NCBI GenBank assembly: GCA_016281125.1
Contig: JAEEIA010000059.1
Location: 1-62,558, forward strand
From: Oscillospiraceae bacterium
GTDB lineage: Bacteria; Bacillota; Clostridia; Oscillospirales; Ruminococcaceae
Length of the DNA: 62,558 nucleotides
Direction: 5' to 3'
The position numbers were made by a program, and so were the translations under genes. This document shows positions 9,665 through 17,268 of this stretch, one piece after another (the first letter of the stretch is position 1; every line of letters starts with the position of its first letter). A model generated the notes under the pieces. It was not told where the DNA came from, did not search any database, and saw only the letters and a list, made by a program, of their open reading frames with translations.

Positions 9665-10036
9665 ATGAAAAAACAACTCGCTGCCGCACTCGGCGCATGC
9701 ACACTGCTGCTGACGGCCTGCGGCGGTACAAAAATACCGAAAAACGAGAAGCTGAAAAAGAGCATGGAGAAAAAGAGCTACACCGTGAAAATCACGGAGG
9801 ACGAATCTCTCGGCAGCATTCTCACCGCCAAAAAGGACGATGCCTTTCTTTACGTCTACCGCTTCAACAAGGCGGAGGATACCGCGACCTTCTACGATAT
9901 GTACGCAAACAGCGGCGTTGAGTATGACAGACTGTATCAGTTTCAGGATGACAGCCGCGTCGGAAACGTCATGATCTGCGCGTCGGAATCCGCATTTGCC
10001 GATTCCGGCATCGTCATTGCTGAGGAGGATCAATGA
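9665..10036 (+). CDS. Small lipoprotein, paralogue of the preceding gene
   Basis: 123 residues starting MKKQLAAALG, with lipobox LTAC and Cys at about residue 19. I chose the ATG at 9665 because CCGGAGG lies 7 nt upstream and the signal peptide starts there; an in-frame ATG at 9638 would add ten non-signal residues. The mature protein is Lys/Asp-rich and short, of unknown function. Its stop overlaps the start of the GH25 gene (ATGA), so the two are translationally coupled. Confidence 0.78.
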   Translation: MKKQLAAALGACTLLLTACGGTKIPKNEKLKKSMEKKSYTVKITEDESLGSILTAKKDDAFLYVYRFNKAEDTATFYDMYANSGVEYDRLYQFQDDSRVGNVMICASESAFADSGIVIAEEDQ

Positions 10037-10824
10037 GCGAAACAACCGAACATCTCACGGAGGAGAACGCCGCCCGGACGGACGGGAAGCCGCCGCGCAG
10101 ACACCGGCTCCTGTTGGCAGGAACCGTGCTGCTGTGCGCTGTCCTGACCGTTCAGCTGTTCCGGAACGGCGTGCTCTGGTTCAATATGCCCTCGCGGAAA
10201 GCCTATCCGGTGCGCGGCGTCGATGCGTCGCATTATCAGGGACAGATGGACTGGCAGACGATCGCCTCGCAGGGGATTTCCTTCGCCTTTCTGAAAGCGA
10301 CAGAGGGCTCCGGCACCGTGGACGACTGCTTTGCAGAAAACTGGGAAAATGCCCGCGCCGCCGGACTTTCCGTCGGGGCGTACCACTTTTTCAGCTTTGA
10401 CAGCGCCGCCGAAACACAGGCGGACAATTACTGCGCAGTCGTGCCGGAATGCGACGACGCGCTGCCGCCGGTCATCGACCTGGAATTTTACCGCTCCGAC
10501 AATCTGCCGGAACCGGATGAGGTGCGCCGGAACCTGCGCATTCTGCTCGAACGGATGCGGAGCACCTACGGCAAAAAGCCGATTATCTATACGACCAGAA
10601 GCTGCTGGTCGCGGTATCTTGCGGACACCGATCTGGACTATACGCTCTGGATCCGCAGCATCTATACGGAGCCTTCCAACAGCTATGTGCCGGAATGGAC
10701 GTTCTGGCAGTATAATCCGCGCGGCATGCTGGACGGCTATACCGGCGGCGAGGTGCTGATCGACCTCAACATCTTCCGCGGCACCGAAGCCGACTTCCGG
10801 AAATATGCGGAAGGGGAGGAATAA
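10033..10824 (+). CDS. Membrane-anchored GH25 lysozyme (muramidase)
   Basis: 263 residues: a short cytoplasmic N-terminus, one transmembrane segment at about 25-45, then a GH25 domain (about 58-258) facing outward. GH25 enzymes cleave the MurNAc-GlcNAc bond of peptidoglycan. The catalytic acids are visible: Asp64 in GVDASHYQG, Glu91 in KATEG, and Asp149 and Glu151 in IDLEF. The ATGA overlap with the upstream lipoprotein gene indicates one operon. A housekeeping role in wall turnover is more likely than phage lysis, since no phage genes are nearby. Confidence 0.9.
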   Translation: MSETTEHLTEENAARTDGKPPRRHRLLLAGTVLLCAVLTVQLFRNGVLWFNMPSRKAYPVRGVDASHYQGQMDWQTIASQGISFAFLKATEGSGTVDDCFAENWENARAAGLSVGAYHFFSFDSAAETQADNYCAVVPECDDALPPVIDLEFYRSDNLPEPDEVRRNLRILLERMRSTYGKKPIIYTTRSCWSRYLADTDLDYTLWIRSIYTEPSNSYVPEWTFWQYNPRGMLDGYTGGEVLIDLNIFRGTEADFRKYAEGEE

Positions 10825-10965
10825 GGTGCCTCCGGCGGAAGAACCGGAAACATTCAATCAGCATATCATCGGTCTGATCCGGGTCATTGCCGCGTATTCC
10901 GGCTGACTGCAACATACCGAACCGAAAACAGTGCGGGCACTGCCCGCTGAAAGGAGAACGCTGCA

Positions 10966-11523
10966 ATGCGCGTTATCACCGGAACCGCCAGAGGCAGACG
11001 CCTCGTCACACCCGAGGGCATGGATACCCGCCCGACAACCGACAAGGTCAAGGAGGCCGTCTGTTCCTCCCTGCAATTTGATTTTCCCGGCGCCAAGGTG
11101 CTCGATCTGTTCGCCGGGAGCGGACAAATGGGCATCGAAGCGCTGAGCCGCGGCGCCCGTCATGCGACATTCATCGACAGCGACCCGCGCGCGATCAGCT
11201 GCATCCAGCAGAATGTCAGGGCATGCCGGTTCTCTGACATCGCCGTGGTTCTCCGCACGGATGCCGTCAGCTTTTTGCAGCGCAATCACGAAAAGTTCGA
11301 TATTGCCTTTCTCGATCCGCCCTACCGGCACGATACGCTGCTGCAAATTCTGCCGGTTCTCGCGGAAAATATGCAGGAAAACGGCATAATCGTCTGCGAA
11401 CATGAGCCGGAATGCAAATTACCGCAAACAATTCTTAATTTTGACTTGCAAAAGCAAAAAAAATATGGTAAAATAATAATAAGTGTTTACCGGAACGCAT
11501 CAGAGGCGGAAGATGACACCTGA
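10966..11523 (+). CDS. rsmD: 16S rRNA m2G966 methyltransferase RsmD
   Basis: 185 residues, normal for RsmD. SAM-dependent Rossmann methyltransferase: the SAM-binding motif I is VLDLFAGSGQMGIEAL and the catalytic motif is FLDPPY. The N-terminal GTARGRRL and TRPTTDKVKEAVC are the family's signature. It modifies G966 of 16S rRNA during 30S assembly. As in many Firmicutes it lies close upstream of coaD, here with two membrane-protein genes inserted. AAAGGAGAA precedes the ATG. Confidence 0.93.
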   Translation: MRVITGTARGRRLVTPEGMDTRPTTDKVKEAVCSSLQFDFPGAKVLDLFAGSGQMGIEALSRGARHATFIDSDPRAISCIQQNVRACRFSDIAVVLRTDAVSFLQRNHEKFDIAFLDPPYRHDTLLQILPVLAENMQENGIIVCEHEPECKLPQTILNFDLQKQKKYGKIIISVYRNASEAEDDT

Positions 11524-12187
11524 GGAACGCAGGGAAAACGAGGACGCCTTCATGCATGAGCTTCGCCGGAAATCACTGATCAGGCTGATCCTGTCGCTGC
11601 CGGTCTTTGCGTTGTCGCTTACCGGATTCTCCTATGCACTGTTCCGCATGATCACCGCTTTTTCAGATGCCAAAACAGTGCTTTGTTTCTTTCTTCTTTT
11701 AGCGACGGTCATGCTCCTCGGCATATTCGGTCAGATGTTCATAGATGCAATCAACGATCTCAGACAGGTGCGGGAGCACTTCCGGAACAATCAGTTCGGT
11801 GCGCCCGATGACCGCGGCCGCTTCATCGCTGAGGCAAAAAAGCATGCTTTCCCGGAATACAGCAGAACGCTTCTAACACCGGAATTCATTATGGCTTCCG
11901 GTCAGTATCAGACCCGCCTTCCGCTGAAAGACATCACTGCGCTGGAAATCGTGCCGCAGTTTGCAAGCCCGTCGTTTCTGCTGCTGAAAGCATATACGGC
12001 GATGCGCGGACAGGAACCGCTGCTGTATCAGATCGGCGTCTGCGAGCATGAGGATCCGAGCATTCCGGACCACGCACGCCTGCGGGAATCTGCGCTGCAG
12101 ATCACGGAATTTTTCCTCATCCATGCGCCGAAATGCAAAATCATTTCTCCGTATATTGAAACGCCGCGGATGATGCAAACCTGCTGA
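11513..12187 (+). CDS. Membrane protein of unknown function (paralogue 1)
   Basis: 224 residues from the ATG at 11513, which overlaps the rsmD stop; an in-frame start at 11483 would lie deeper inside rsmD and has no ribosome site. Two transmembrane segments (about 18-40 and 50-72) are followed by a soluble domain of about 140 residues. Its conserved core (YSRTLLTPEFIM, then LPLKDITALEI) and end (APKCKIISPYIE) are shared with the next gene. The layout resembles YcxB-like membrane proteins, but I do not recognise the family with certainty. Confidence 0.7.
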   Translation: MTPEERRENEDAFMHELRRKSLIRLILSLPVFALSLTGFSYALFRMITAFSDAKTVLCFFLLLATVMLLGIFGQMFIDAINDLRQVREHFRNNQFGAPDDRGRFIAEAKKHAFPEYSRTLLTPEFIMASGQYQTRLPLKDITALEIVPQFASPSFLLLKAYTAMRGQEPLLYQIGVCEHEDPSIPDHARLRESALQITEFFLIHAPKCKIISPYIETPRMMQTC

Positions 12188-12207
12188 CCGTTCCCGATGA
12201 GGCTGTT

Positions 12208-12879
12208 ATGGACAATTCAGAACGCATCGCAAATGCAAAAAAATGGAGCCGCAGCGTCAGAATCCGTGCGGCATTCCGCCTGTCCGGATGGATCCTGCTG
12301 ACGGGACTGCTGTCCGCCTTTATCACACTCTGCCTGTACGACAGTATCACACAGAGCAGTGAGCCTCTGCTGGGGCTGCTCATCATGGCGCTGTTTTCGC
12401 CGGTTTTTTTCCTGCTCTATTACGGCCTGCATAAAAAGATTGACGAAGAGATTGAAGCAGTCCGCGGGGCAGCCGACGAGCTGATGACCGTCCGCTTTGC
12501 AGCCGTGGCCGATCCGAATGCATTTGTTGAGGAAATGAAGCAGGAGGCCGTTGTTTACAGCCGGAAGACGCTGCTCACCCCGGAAATGATCATGACATAC
12601 GGGATGTTTCAGTCCTGCCTGCCGCTGAACTGCATCACAGCAATCAGCATTGAACCGCATCCGGAAAAAAACGCGTATCTGCTGGTTCACGCACATGCCG
12701 GAGAGGAACACCGCCGATATATATTTGAATGCCCGAAATGCTTCGGTACGGAGCATTTTCTCCGGGATCAGGCCGCGCGGATCACCGAAGCATTCCGTGT
12801 GAACGCGCCGCAGTGTCAGATTACCTCGCCGTATATTGAACAGCTCCCGCCGCCGGGTACGGCACAGCGGCTGTTCTGA
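12208..12879 (+). CDS. Membrane protein of unknown function (paralogue 2)
   Basis: 223 residues. Two transmembrane segments (about 25-47 and 52-74) and a C-terminal soluble domain matching paralogue 1: YSRKTLLTPEMIM, LPLNCITAISI and APQCQITSPYIE. The two genes are a tandem duplication that has diverged widely in the middle of the domain. The pair is inserted between rsmD and coaD and probably cotranscribed with them; function unknown. Confidence 0.7.
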   Translation: MDNSERIANAKKWSRSVRIRAAFRLSGWILLTGLLSAFITLCLYDSITQSSEPLLGLLIMALFSPVFFLLYYGLHKKIDEEIEAVRGAADELMTVRFAAVADPNAFVEEMKQEAVVYSRKTLLTPEMIMTYGMFQSCLPLNCITAISIEPHPEKNAYLLVHAHAGEEHRRYIFECPKCFGTEHFLRDQAARITEAFRVNAPQCQITSPYIEQLPPPGTAQRLF

Positions 12880-12908
12880 AAAATACAGAATCATGAAAGG
12901 ACCCAGAC

Positions 12909-13502
12909 ATGAGTGAAAAGAAACGCCGCGTCGCGGTCTGCCCCGGCAGCTTCGACCCGGTCACCTACGGGCACCTCGACATTATCAGCAGAGCGTCAAA
13001 GCTGTTTGACAAGGTGATTGTGCTCGTATCCGCAAATCTTGAGAAGCATCCCGCCTTTACGCTGACCGAACGCCTGCTGATGATCGAAAAGGTCACAAAG
13101 GAATTTGATAACATTGTCATTGATATTCTCGATGACGAGCTGCTCGCGGATTATGTCCGCAGAGTCGGCGCGGACGCGATTGTCAAAGGCCTGCGCGCCG
13201 TCACCGATTTTGAATATGAATTCCAGATGGCGCTGGGCAACAAAAAGCTGTACCCCGAAGCCGAAACCGTCTTTCTGACGACCGCTGCCGAGAATATGTA
13301 TCTCAGCTCCAGCATCGTCAAGCAGATTGCGACCCTCGGCGGCGACATCAACAGCTTTGTCCCGCCGGAGATCGCCCCCGCAATCGCAGAGCGTCTGCGA
13401 AAGAAAAATATCTATTCAGCTTCCCCGAAGCCTGACATCGCGCAGACGATCCGGGAGGTTCAGCAATTTGCAAATGCAATCGGAAAGGATGAATCAGAAT
13501 GA
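12909..13502 (+). CDS. coaD: Phosphopantetheine adenylyltransferase CoaD, C-terminally extended
   Basis: Catalyses ATP plus 4'-phosphopantetheine to dephospho-CoA, the penultimate step of CoA synthesis. The nucleotidyltransferase motif PGSFDPVTYGHLDII (family T/HxGH) is at residues 12-26, and YLSSSIVKQIA near the end carries the second ATP-binding motif. At 197 residues it is about 35 longer than the usual 160: the extension after residue 160 (ending NAIGKDESE) is polar and probably helical. The stop overlaps the next start (ATGA). Confidence 0.93.
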   Translation: MSEKKRRVAVCPGSFDPVTYGHLDIISRASKLFDKVIVLVSANLEKHPAFTLTERLLMIEKVTKEFDNIVIDILDDELLADYVRRVGADAIVKGLRAVTDFEYEFQMALGNKKLYPEAETVFLTTAAENMYLSSSIVKQIATLGGDINSFVPPEIAPAIAERLRKKNIYSASPKPDIAQTIREVQQFANAIGKDESE

Positions 13503-13942
13503 GCGTATTTGATATTCTCGATGAAATGGATGACATGCTGGATAACGCAAAGGCTGTCCCGCTTGCCGCACACAAGATTGTCATTGACGGCGACCGCCTC
13601 CGCGAGCTGGTCAACGACATCCGCCTTGCGATGCCGAAGGAAATGAAGCGCGCGCAGACCATCGACTATGACTGCGACCGCATCATGAAGGAAGCGCAGA
13701 CCAATGCCGAAAGCATCATTCACGGTGCAGAGGAGCGCGCAAAGGGACTGGTCGCGGAAAACGCAATCGTGGAGGAGGCCAAGCGCAGAGCCCACGAGAT
13801 TCTCTCCAAGACCAAGACCAAGTGCGAGGAAACCAAGGAGGCCACCGCATCCTATGTGCTGACCTCGCTCAACGCGACGGAAAGCCGCCTGAACGAGCTG
13901 CTCAATGAGCTGAAGCGCGAAAAGGAAAACTGGAACAAATAA
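13499..13942 (+). CDS. Coiled-coil protein downstream of coaD
   Basis: 147 residues, almost entirely helical, highly charged and rich in Ala/Glu/Lys, with heptad-like spacing from about 50 to 145. It resembles the small proteins often called ATPase or V-type ATPase subunit H-like that follow coaD in clostridia, and has a DivIVA-like flavour, but no catalytic motif. Coupled to coaD (ATGA) and to the next gene (TAATG). A structural or division-related role is only a guess. Confidence 0.72.
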   Translation: MSVFDILDEMDDMLDNAKAVPLAAHKIVIDGDRLRELVNDIRLAMPKEMKRAQTIDYDCDRIMKEAQTNAESIIHGAEERAKGLVAENAIVEEAKRRAHEILSKTKTKCEETKEATASYVLTSLNATESRLNELLNELKREKENWNK

Positions 13943-14466
13943 TGCGCGCTGACCGACGCACAGCATACCGGATTCTGCTCCTGCTGACGCTGATCTGGAT
14001 GGGCGTGATCTTCTGGTTTTCGTCCCGCAATTCCACGGATTCCAGCACGCTCAGCAGGGGACTGCTGCAAAGACTTCTCGGCTGGATCGTTCCGCACTGG
14101 GCACAGCGCACGGCGGACGAAAAGCAGGCTGTCATCGACGCGTTTCATACGCTGTTCCGGAAATGCGGCCATTTTTCGGAATTCGGCGTGCTCGGACTGC
14201 TGCTCAAGCTGACGACCCTGCTTTCTCCAAAACTGAATCAGATCCGCCGACAAACGCATCCCGCGGTAACCGGGTTTGCGGTGCCGGCGCTTTTGGCGTT
14301 GCTTTACGCCTGCACGGATGAATTCCATCAGCGGTTTGTACCCGGCAGAAGCTGCGAGCTGCGGGATGTCTGCATCGACCTTGCAGGCGCCTGCTGCGGC
14401 ATTCTGTTCTGTATGCTGATTCTGCGGCTGATTCAGAAAAGGCGGGAAAAGCGGAATCTCCGATAG
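13942..14466 (+). CDS. VanZ-family membrane protein
   Basis: 174 residues with several transmembrane segments (about 11-27, 74-92, 113-125, 148-166). Family signature: FRKCGHFSEFGVLGLL followed by YACTDEFHQRFVPGRSCELRDVCIDLAG, which is diagnostic for VanZ-like proteins. VanZ proteins affect susceptibility to teicoplanin and lipoglycopeptides and have been linked to envelope homeostasis; no vancomycin genes are nearby, so a resistance role should not be assumed. Confidence 0.88.
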   Translation: MRADRRTAYRILLLLTLIWMGVIFWFSSRNSTDSSTLSRGLLQRLLGWIVPHWAQRTADEKQAVIDAFHTLFRKCGHFSEFGVLGLLLKLTTLLSPKLNQIRRQTHPAVTGFAVPALLALLYACTDEFHQRFVPGRSCELRDVCIDLAGACCGILFCMLILRLIQKRREKRNLR

Positions 14467-14821
14467 AATAAAAATGGGGCGCTCGCCCGCTTTTCAAATC
14501 ATCGCGCAGCAATATCTCATGATTGACATACAAAGGGGACGTCCTTGATTGCAGGGCGTCCCCTTAGTTTGTCAGGCTCCTGAAGGCAGGGGATTTCGCT
14601 CGCAAACTTTTGAAAAAAGCCTATGCCAGCAAGCTGACATACTCAAAACTTTTATTTCGGCTTCATCTTTCTATAAAATGGGGTCTGGGGGTACGCCCCC
14701 AGCGGGGTATGTGGCAGCGCCCTATTTTGAATCCATCGGAGATACCTCTTTCCCGACAAGCAGGCACTTTTTGTATATTGCACCCCTGCCGCCGAATACA
14801 ATAACGCGGGGGTGACAGGTC
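14467..14821. repeat. Intergenic stretch made of dispersed repeat fragments
   Basis: No gene is seen here. The stretch contains fragments of intergenic repeats found elsewhere in the window: AAAATGGGGCGCT near 14474, the GGGGACG hairpin, a degraded TTTTGAAAAAAGC...AAAACTTTTATTT segment (14606-14660), and an inverted copy of the GGTATCTCCGATGGATT motif at 14714-14747. Confidence 0.6.
14533..14565 (+). terminator. Hairpin after the VanZ gene (repeat-associated)
   Basis: Inverted repeat AAGGGGACGTCCT ... AGGGCGTCCCCTT with a 7-nt loop, 67 nt after the VanZ stop. The same GGGGACG/CGTCCCC hairpin occurs at 54108-54136, so it belongs to a dispersed intergenic repeat family. No strong T-tract follows, so termination efficiency is uncertain. 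Confidence 0.55.
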
Positions 14822-16279
14822 ATGAAGCATACCGCAATTTACGTGCGGCAGTCCGCCGACCGCGCCGACAGCGTGTCGCTGGAAACGCAGGAGCAGCTCT
14901 GCCGCCGGGATATCCCGGCGGACACACCCGTGCAGGTTTACAGCGACCGCGGCTTCTCCGGCCGGAACACCGACCGTCCCGCACTGCGGGCGCTGCTCGC
15001 GGCCGTCCGTGCGGATACGGTCAGCCGCGTGCTGGTCTACAAGCTGGACCGCATCAGCCGGAATCTCGCTGATTTTACGCAGCTTCTGCGGGAATTTGAG
15101 CAGCACCGCGTCACATTTGAATCCCATACGGAGCGATTTGAAACAGCATCCCCGATGGGGCAGGCGATGCAGAGTCTGCTCATGGTCTTTGCACAGCTGG
15201 AGCGCGAAACCATCAGCGGACGCGTGCGTGATGCGGCATTCGCACGGGCAAAGGCCGGGTTCGATACCGGCGGGCGGCCGCCGTTCGGGTTCCGCAAGGT
15301 GCCGCATCTGATCGGCGGAAAACGCACGCAGATGCTCGCACCCGATGCGAATGCGCAGGATGCTTCCGACGCGTTTTCGCAGTATCTGCGCGCAGAAGGC
15401 TCTCTGACTACGGTCTGCGGCGCATGGAACCGGCAGGGGATCCGGACAGCGCGCGGCGCGGCGTGGTCCCCGAATATGCTTTGCAGGCTGCTGCGGAATC
15501 CGGTATATGCGCAGGCAGATTTTCGCGTATATGCGTATCTTTCGTCACGCGGCGCAACGCTCTGCGTCCCGGATCCGCTGCCGGAGCGCCGCGGTGTATA
15601 CCTCTACACCGACCGCCGCATCAGTCAGAGTCGCTTCACGGATCTGCACGGCAGTTTTGCAATCTGCGCGCCGCACACCGGGCTGATTCCGCCGGAGCTT
15701 TGGCTCGGCTGTCAGAAAAAGCTCGATGCATCACGAAAAATACGCAACACCGGAAAAGGCTGCCGCAGCTTTCTCAGCGGACTGATGTTCTGTATGCGCT
15801 GCGGCAGTGCCATGACGACGGTGCAGGGGCGGCATATGCTGTATCTGATCTGCGGCGGCAGAAAGCGCGGCACATGCAGCGGCGCCGGAGCGGTCTGGAC
15901 GGCAGCGGCGGCAGAACAGCTGGTCGGGGCTGTGCTGACTGCGCGGCTGGAGACTCTGCGTCAGACTGCGATGCTGCCGGACGCGCAGACCGGGCTGCTC
16001 CGGCAGGAGCTGGCTGCGCTGTATCTGCGGCGGGAGCAGATTATCCAGCGCCTGACCGACGCGCAGGAGGACGCCTTCGATGCGCTGACCGAGGCTGCCG
16101 CCCGGCTTGGGGCGCAGTGCCGGAAAACCGAACGTATGCTCGCAGAACAGATGCGCCCGCAGTACACGGTGCTGCCGGACTGGGACGCCTGTGACCTGTC
16201 CGCACGCAAGACGATTGCACGGACACTGCTGCAAGCGGTTTTCGCAGACGGTGAAACGCTCCACGCGCTCCTGCGCTGA
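14822..16279 (+). CDS. Large serine recombinase (solitary)
   Basis: 485 residues. N-terminal resolvase domain (about 3-145) with catalytic Ser11 in YVRQSADR and the family arginines in KLDRISRN; recombinase domain (about 155-260); a zinc ribbon with cysteine pairs CMRC and CGG...TC (about 323-352); and a C-terminal coiled coil (about 395-450). This is the architecture of integrases of phages and integrative elements and of sporulation-type excisases. No phage, conjugation or resistance genes adjoin it and no repeated attachment core was found, so it may be a relic or a domesticated recombinase acting elsewhere. GC-rich codon use resembles its neighbours. Confidence 0.9.
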   Translation: MKHTAIYVRQSADRADSVSLETQEQLCRRDIPADTPVQVYSDRGFSGRNTDRPALRALLAAVRADTVSRVLVYKLDRISRNLADFTQLLREFEQHRVTFESHTERFETASPMGQAMQSLLMVFAQLERETISGRVRDAAFARAKAGFDTGGRPPFGFRKVPHLIGGKRTQMLAPDANAQDASDAFSQYLRAEGSLTTVCGAWNRQGIRTARGAAWSPNMLCRLLRNPVYAQADFRVYAYLSSRGATLCVPDPLPERRGVYLYTDRRISQSRFTDLHGSFAICAPHTGLIPPELWLGCQKKLDASRKIRNTGKGCRSFLSGLMFCMRCGSAMTTVQGRHMLYLICGGRKRGTCSGAGAVWTAAAAEQLVGAVLTARLETLRQTAMLPDAQTGLLRQELAALYLRREQIIQRLTDAQEDAFDALTEAAARLGAQCRKTERMLAEQMRPQYTVLPDWDACDLSARKTIARTLLQAVFADGETLHALLR

Positions 16280-16308
16280 CAGCTGTACTTCGGGCGCAGC
16301 CGAAAGCA

Positions 16309-16359
16309 TTGACATTTCATGCAGAATATGCTAAGATACAAGGGATGTCACATGTGACA
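16309..16359 (+). promoter_or_regulatory. Promoter and palindromic operator of the XRE regulator gene
   Basis: TTGACA (16309-16314), 17-nt spacer, TAAGAT (16332-16337), then the perfect 14-bp palindrome TGTCACATGTGACA (16346-16359) over the expected start of transcription. A second imperfect dyad with arms TGTCC/GGACA lies near 16405-16423. The layout suggests autorepression by the downstream HTH protein, which is an inference. Confidence 0.65.
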
Positions 16360-16460
16360 CAGCATGTCCCATTACGCAAATACGTGCATTTTGCTCACTT
16401 CATGTCCTGTATTTCCGGACACGGCTGTGCTATCATGAATGCGAAAGGAGGCCCCCCCGA

Positions 16461-16991
16461 ATGGATCAGCAAAAGATCGGAAACTTTCTGAAAACACTGC
16501 GCAAGGAAAAAGGAATCACACAGGAACAGTTCGCGGAAACGCTCAACGTCGCGCGCAGAACTGTATCCCGCTGGGAAACCGGAAGCAACATGCCGGATCT
16601 GGCTTTGCTCATGGAAATCGCAGACTTTTACGAGGTAGAGCTGCGTGAGCTGCTGGACGGCGAAAGGAGAAGTGAGCTTATGAATCAGGACACAAAAGAA
16701 ACCGTGATGAAGGTCGCAGACCTCAACAATGAGGTGAACGAGCGCGTCAACCGCAACATGCACTGGGTATTTCTATTCGGATGCGCTGCGGCAGCGGCAC
16801 TGGTTGCCGTAACATTTCTGGAGCCGGAGAAGCCGACAAAGACCTTTGATTTTCTGCACGGCGTATTCCTCGGCATCTGCGTCGGGATGCCGTTTATCGG
16901 GCTGCTCCTGACGAGCAGACATGCACAGAAAATCCGCGAGGCCAAGCACAGACTGCTTGGGCTGGATCGTGAGGATTCTTCAACGGATTAA
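16461..16991 (+). CDS. Membrane-tethered XRE-family transcriptional regulator
   Basis: 176 residues. An HTH_3 DNA-binding domain covers residues 5-60 (LRKEKGITQEQFAETLNVARRTVS is the helix-turn-helix). A linker and two transmembrane segments follow (about 100-117 and 132-152), with a short charged tail. Such HTH plus membrane-helix proteins are thought to couple envelope state to transcription in Firmicutes. The ribosome site AAAGGAGG lies about 9 nt before the ATG. The recombinase gene lies upstream, but this gene has its own promoter. Confidence 0.85.
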   Translation: MDQQKIGNFLKTLRKEKGITQEQFAETLNVARRTVSRWETGSNMPDLALLMEIADFYEVELRELLDGERRSELMNQDTKETVMKVADLNNEVNERVNRNMHWVFLFGCAAAAALVAVTFLEPEKPTKTFDFLHGVFLGICVGMPFIGLLLTSRHAQKIREAKHRLLGLDREDSSTD

Positions 16992-17027
16992 AACGGATTA
17001 AAAATGTATCTCCGATGGATTCAAAAT

Positions 17028-17058
17028 GGGGCGCTGACCGAAAAATGGTCAGCGCCCC
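17028..17058. terminator. Strong hairpin terminator after the XRE gene
   Basis: Perfect 12-bp stem GGGGCGCTGACC / GGTCAGCGCCCC with a 7-nt A-rich loop, followed by AGCTTTATAAAA. It is fused to a copy of the GGTATCTCCGATGGATT repeat motif (17005-17027), so this terminator is part of a dispersed repeat. Confidence 0.7.
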
Positions 17059-17059
17059 A

Positions 17060-17268
17060 GCTTTATAAAAAGGTATCCGCTGCGCGGATGCTATTTCAGA
17101 ATGGGGGCCTCTAATCGCCCATGTTTCGCAAAGCGAAACTGTGCAGTTTGCCTGCGGCAAACGTGAGGCCCCCAAGCCCTTCCAGCTCTTTACATGCAGG
17201 GGAGTTTCGCGCTCTGCGGAGCGGGACGAGGGCAGAGCCCTCATTACAGATCATCGCGCAGCGATACC
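17060..17268. repeat. Copy of a roughly 200-bp dispersed intergenic repeat
   Basis: From AAAAAGGTATCCGCTGCGCG through GGGGGCCTC, CCCCCAAGCCCTTC, AGCTCTTT, GGGGAGTTTCGC and GAGGGCAGAGCCCTC. The same blocks occur in inverted orientation at 58950-59085. No coding potential is seen. Confidence 0.65.

Noticed and set aside
13942..14466. A vancomycin or teicoplanin resistance locus.
   Set aside because: Only a VanZ-family gene is present, in a housekeeping operon; no vanHAX or vanRS genes are near.
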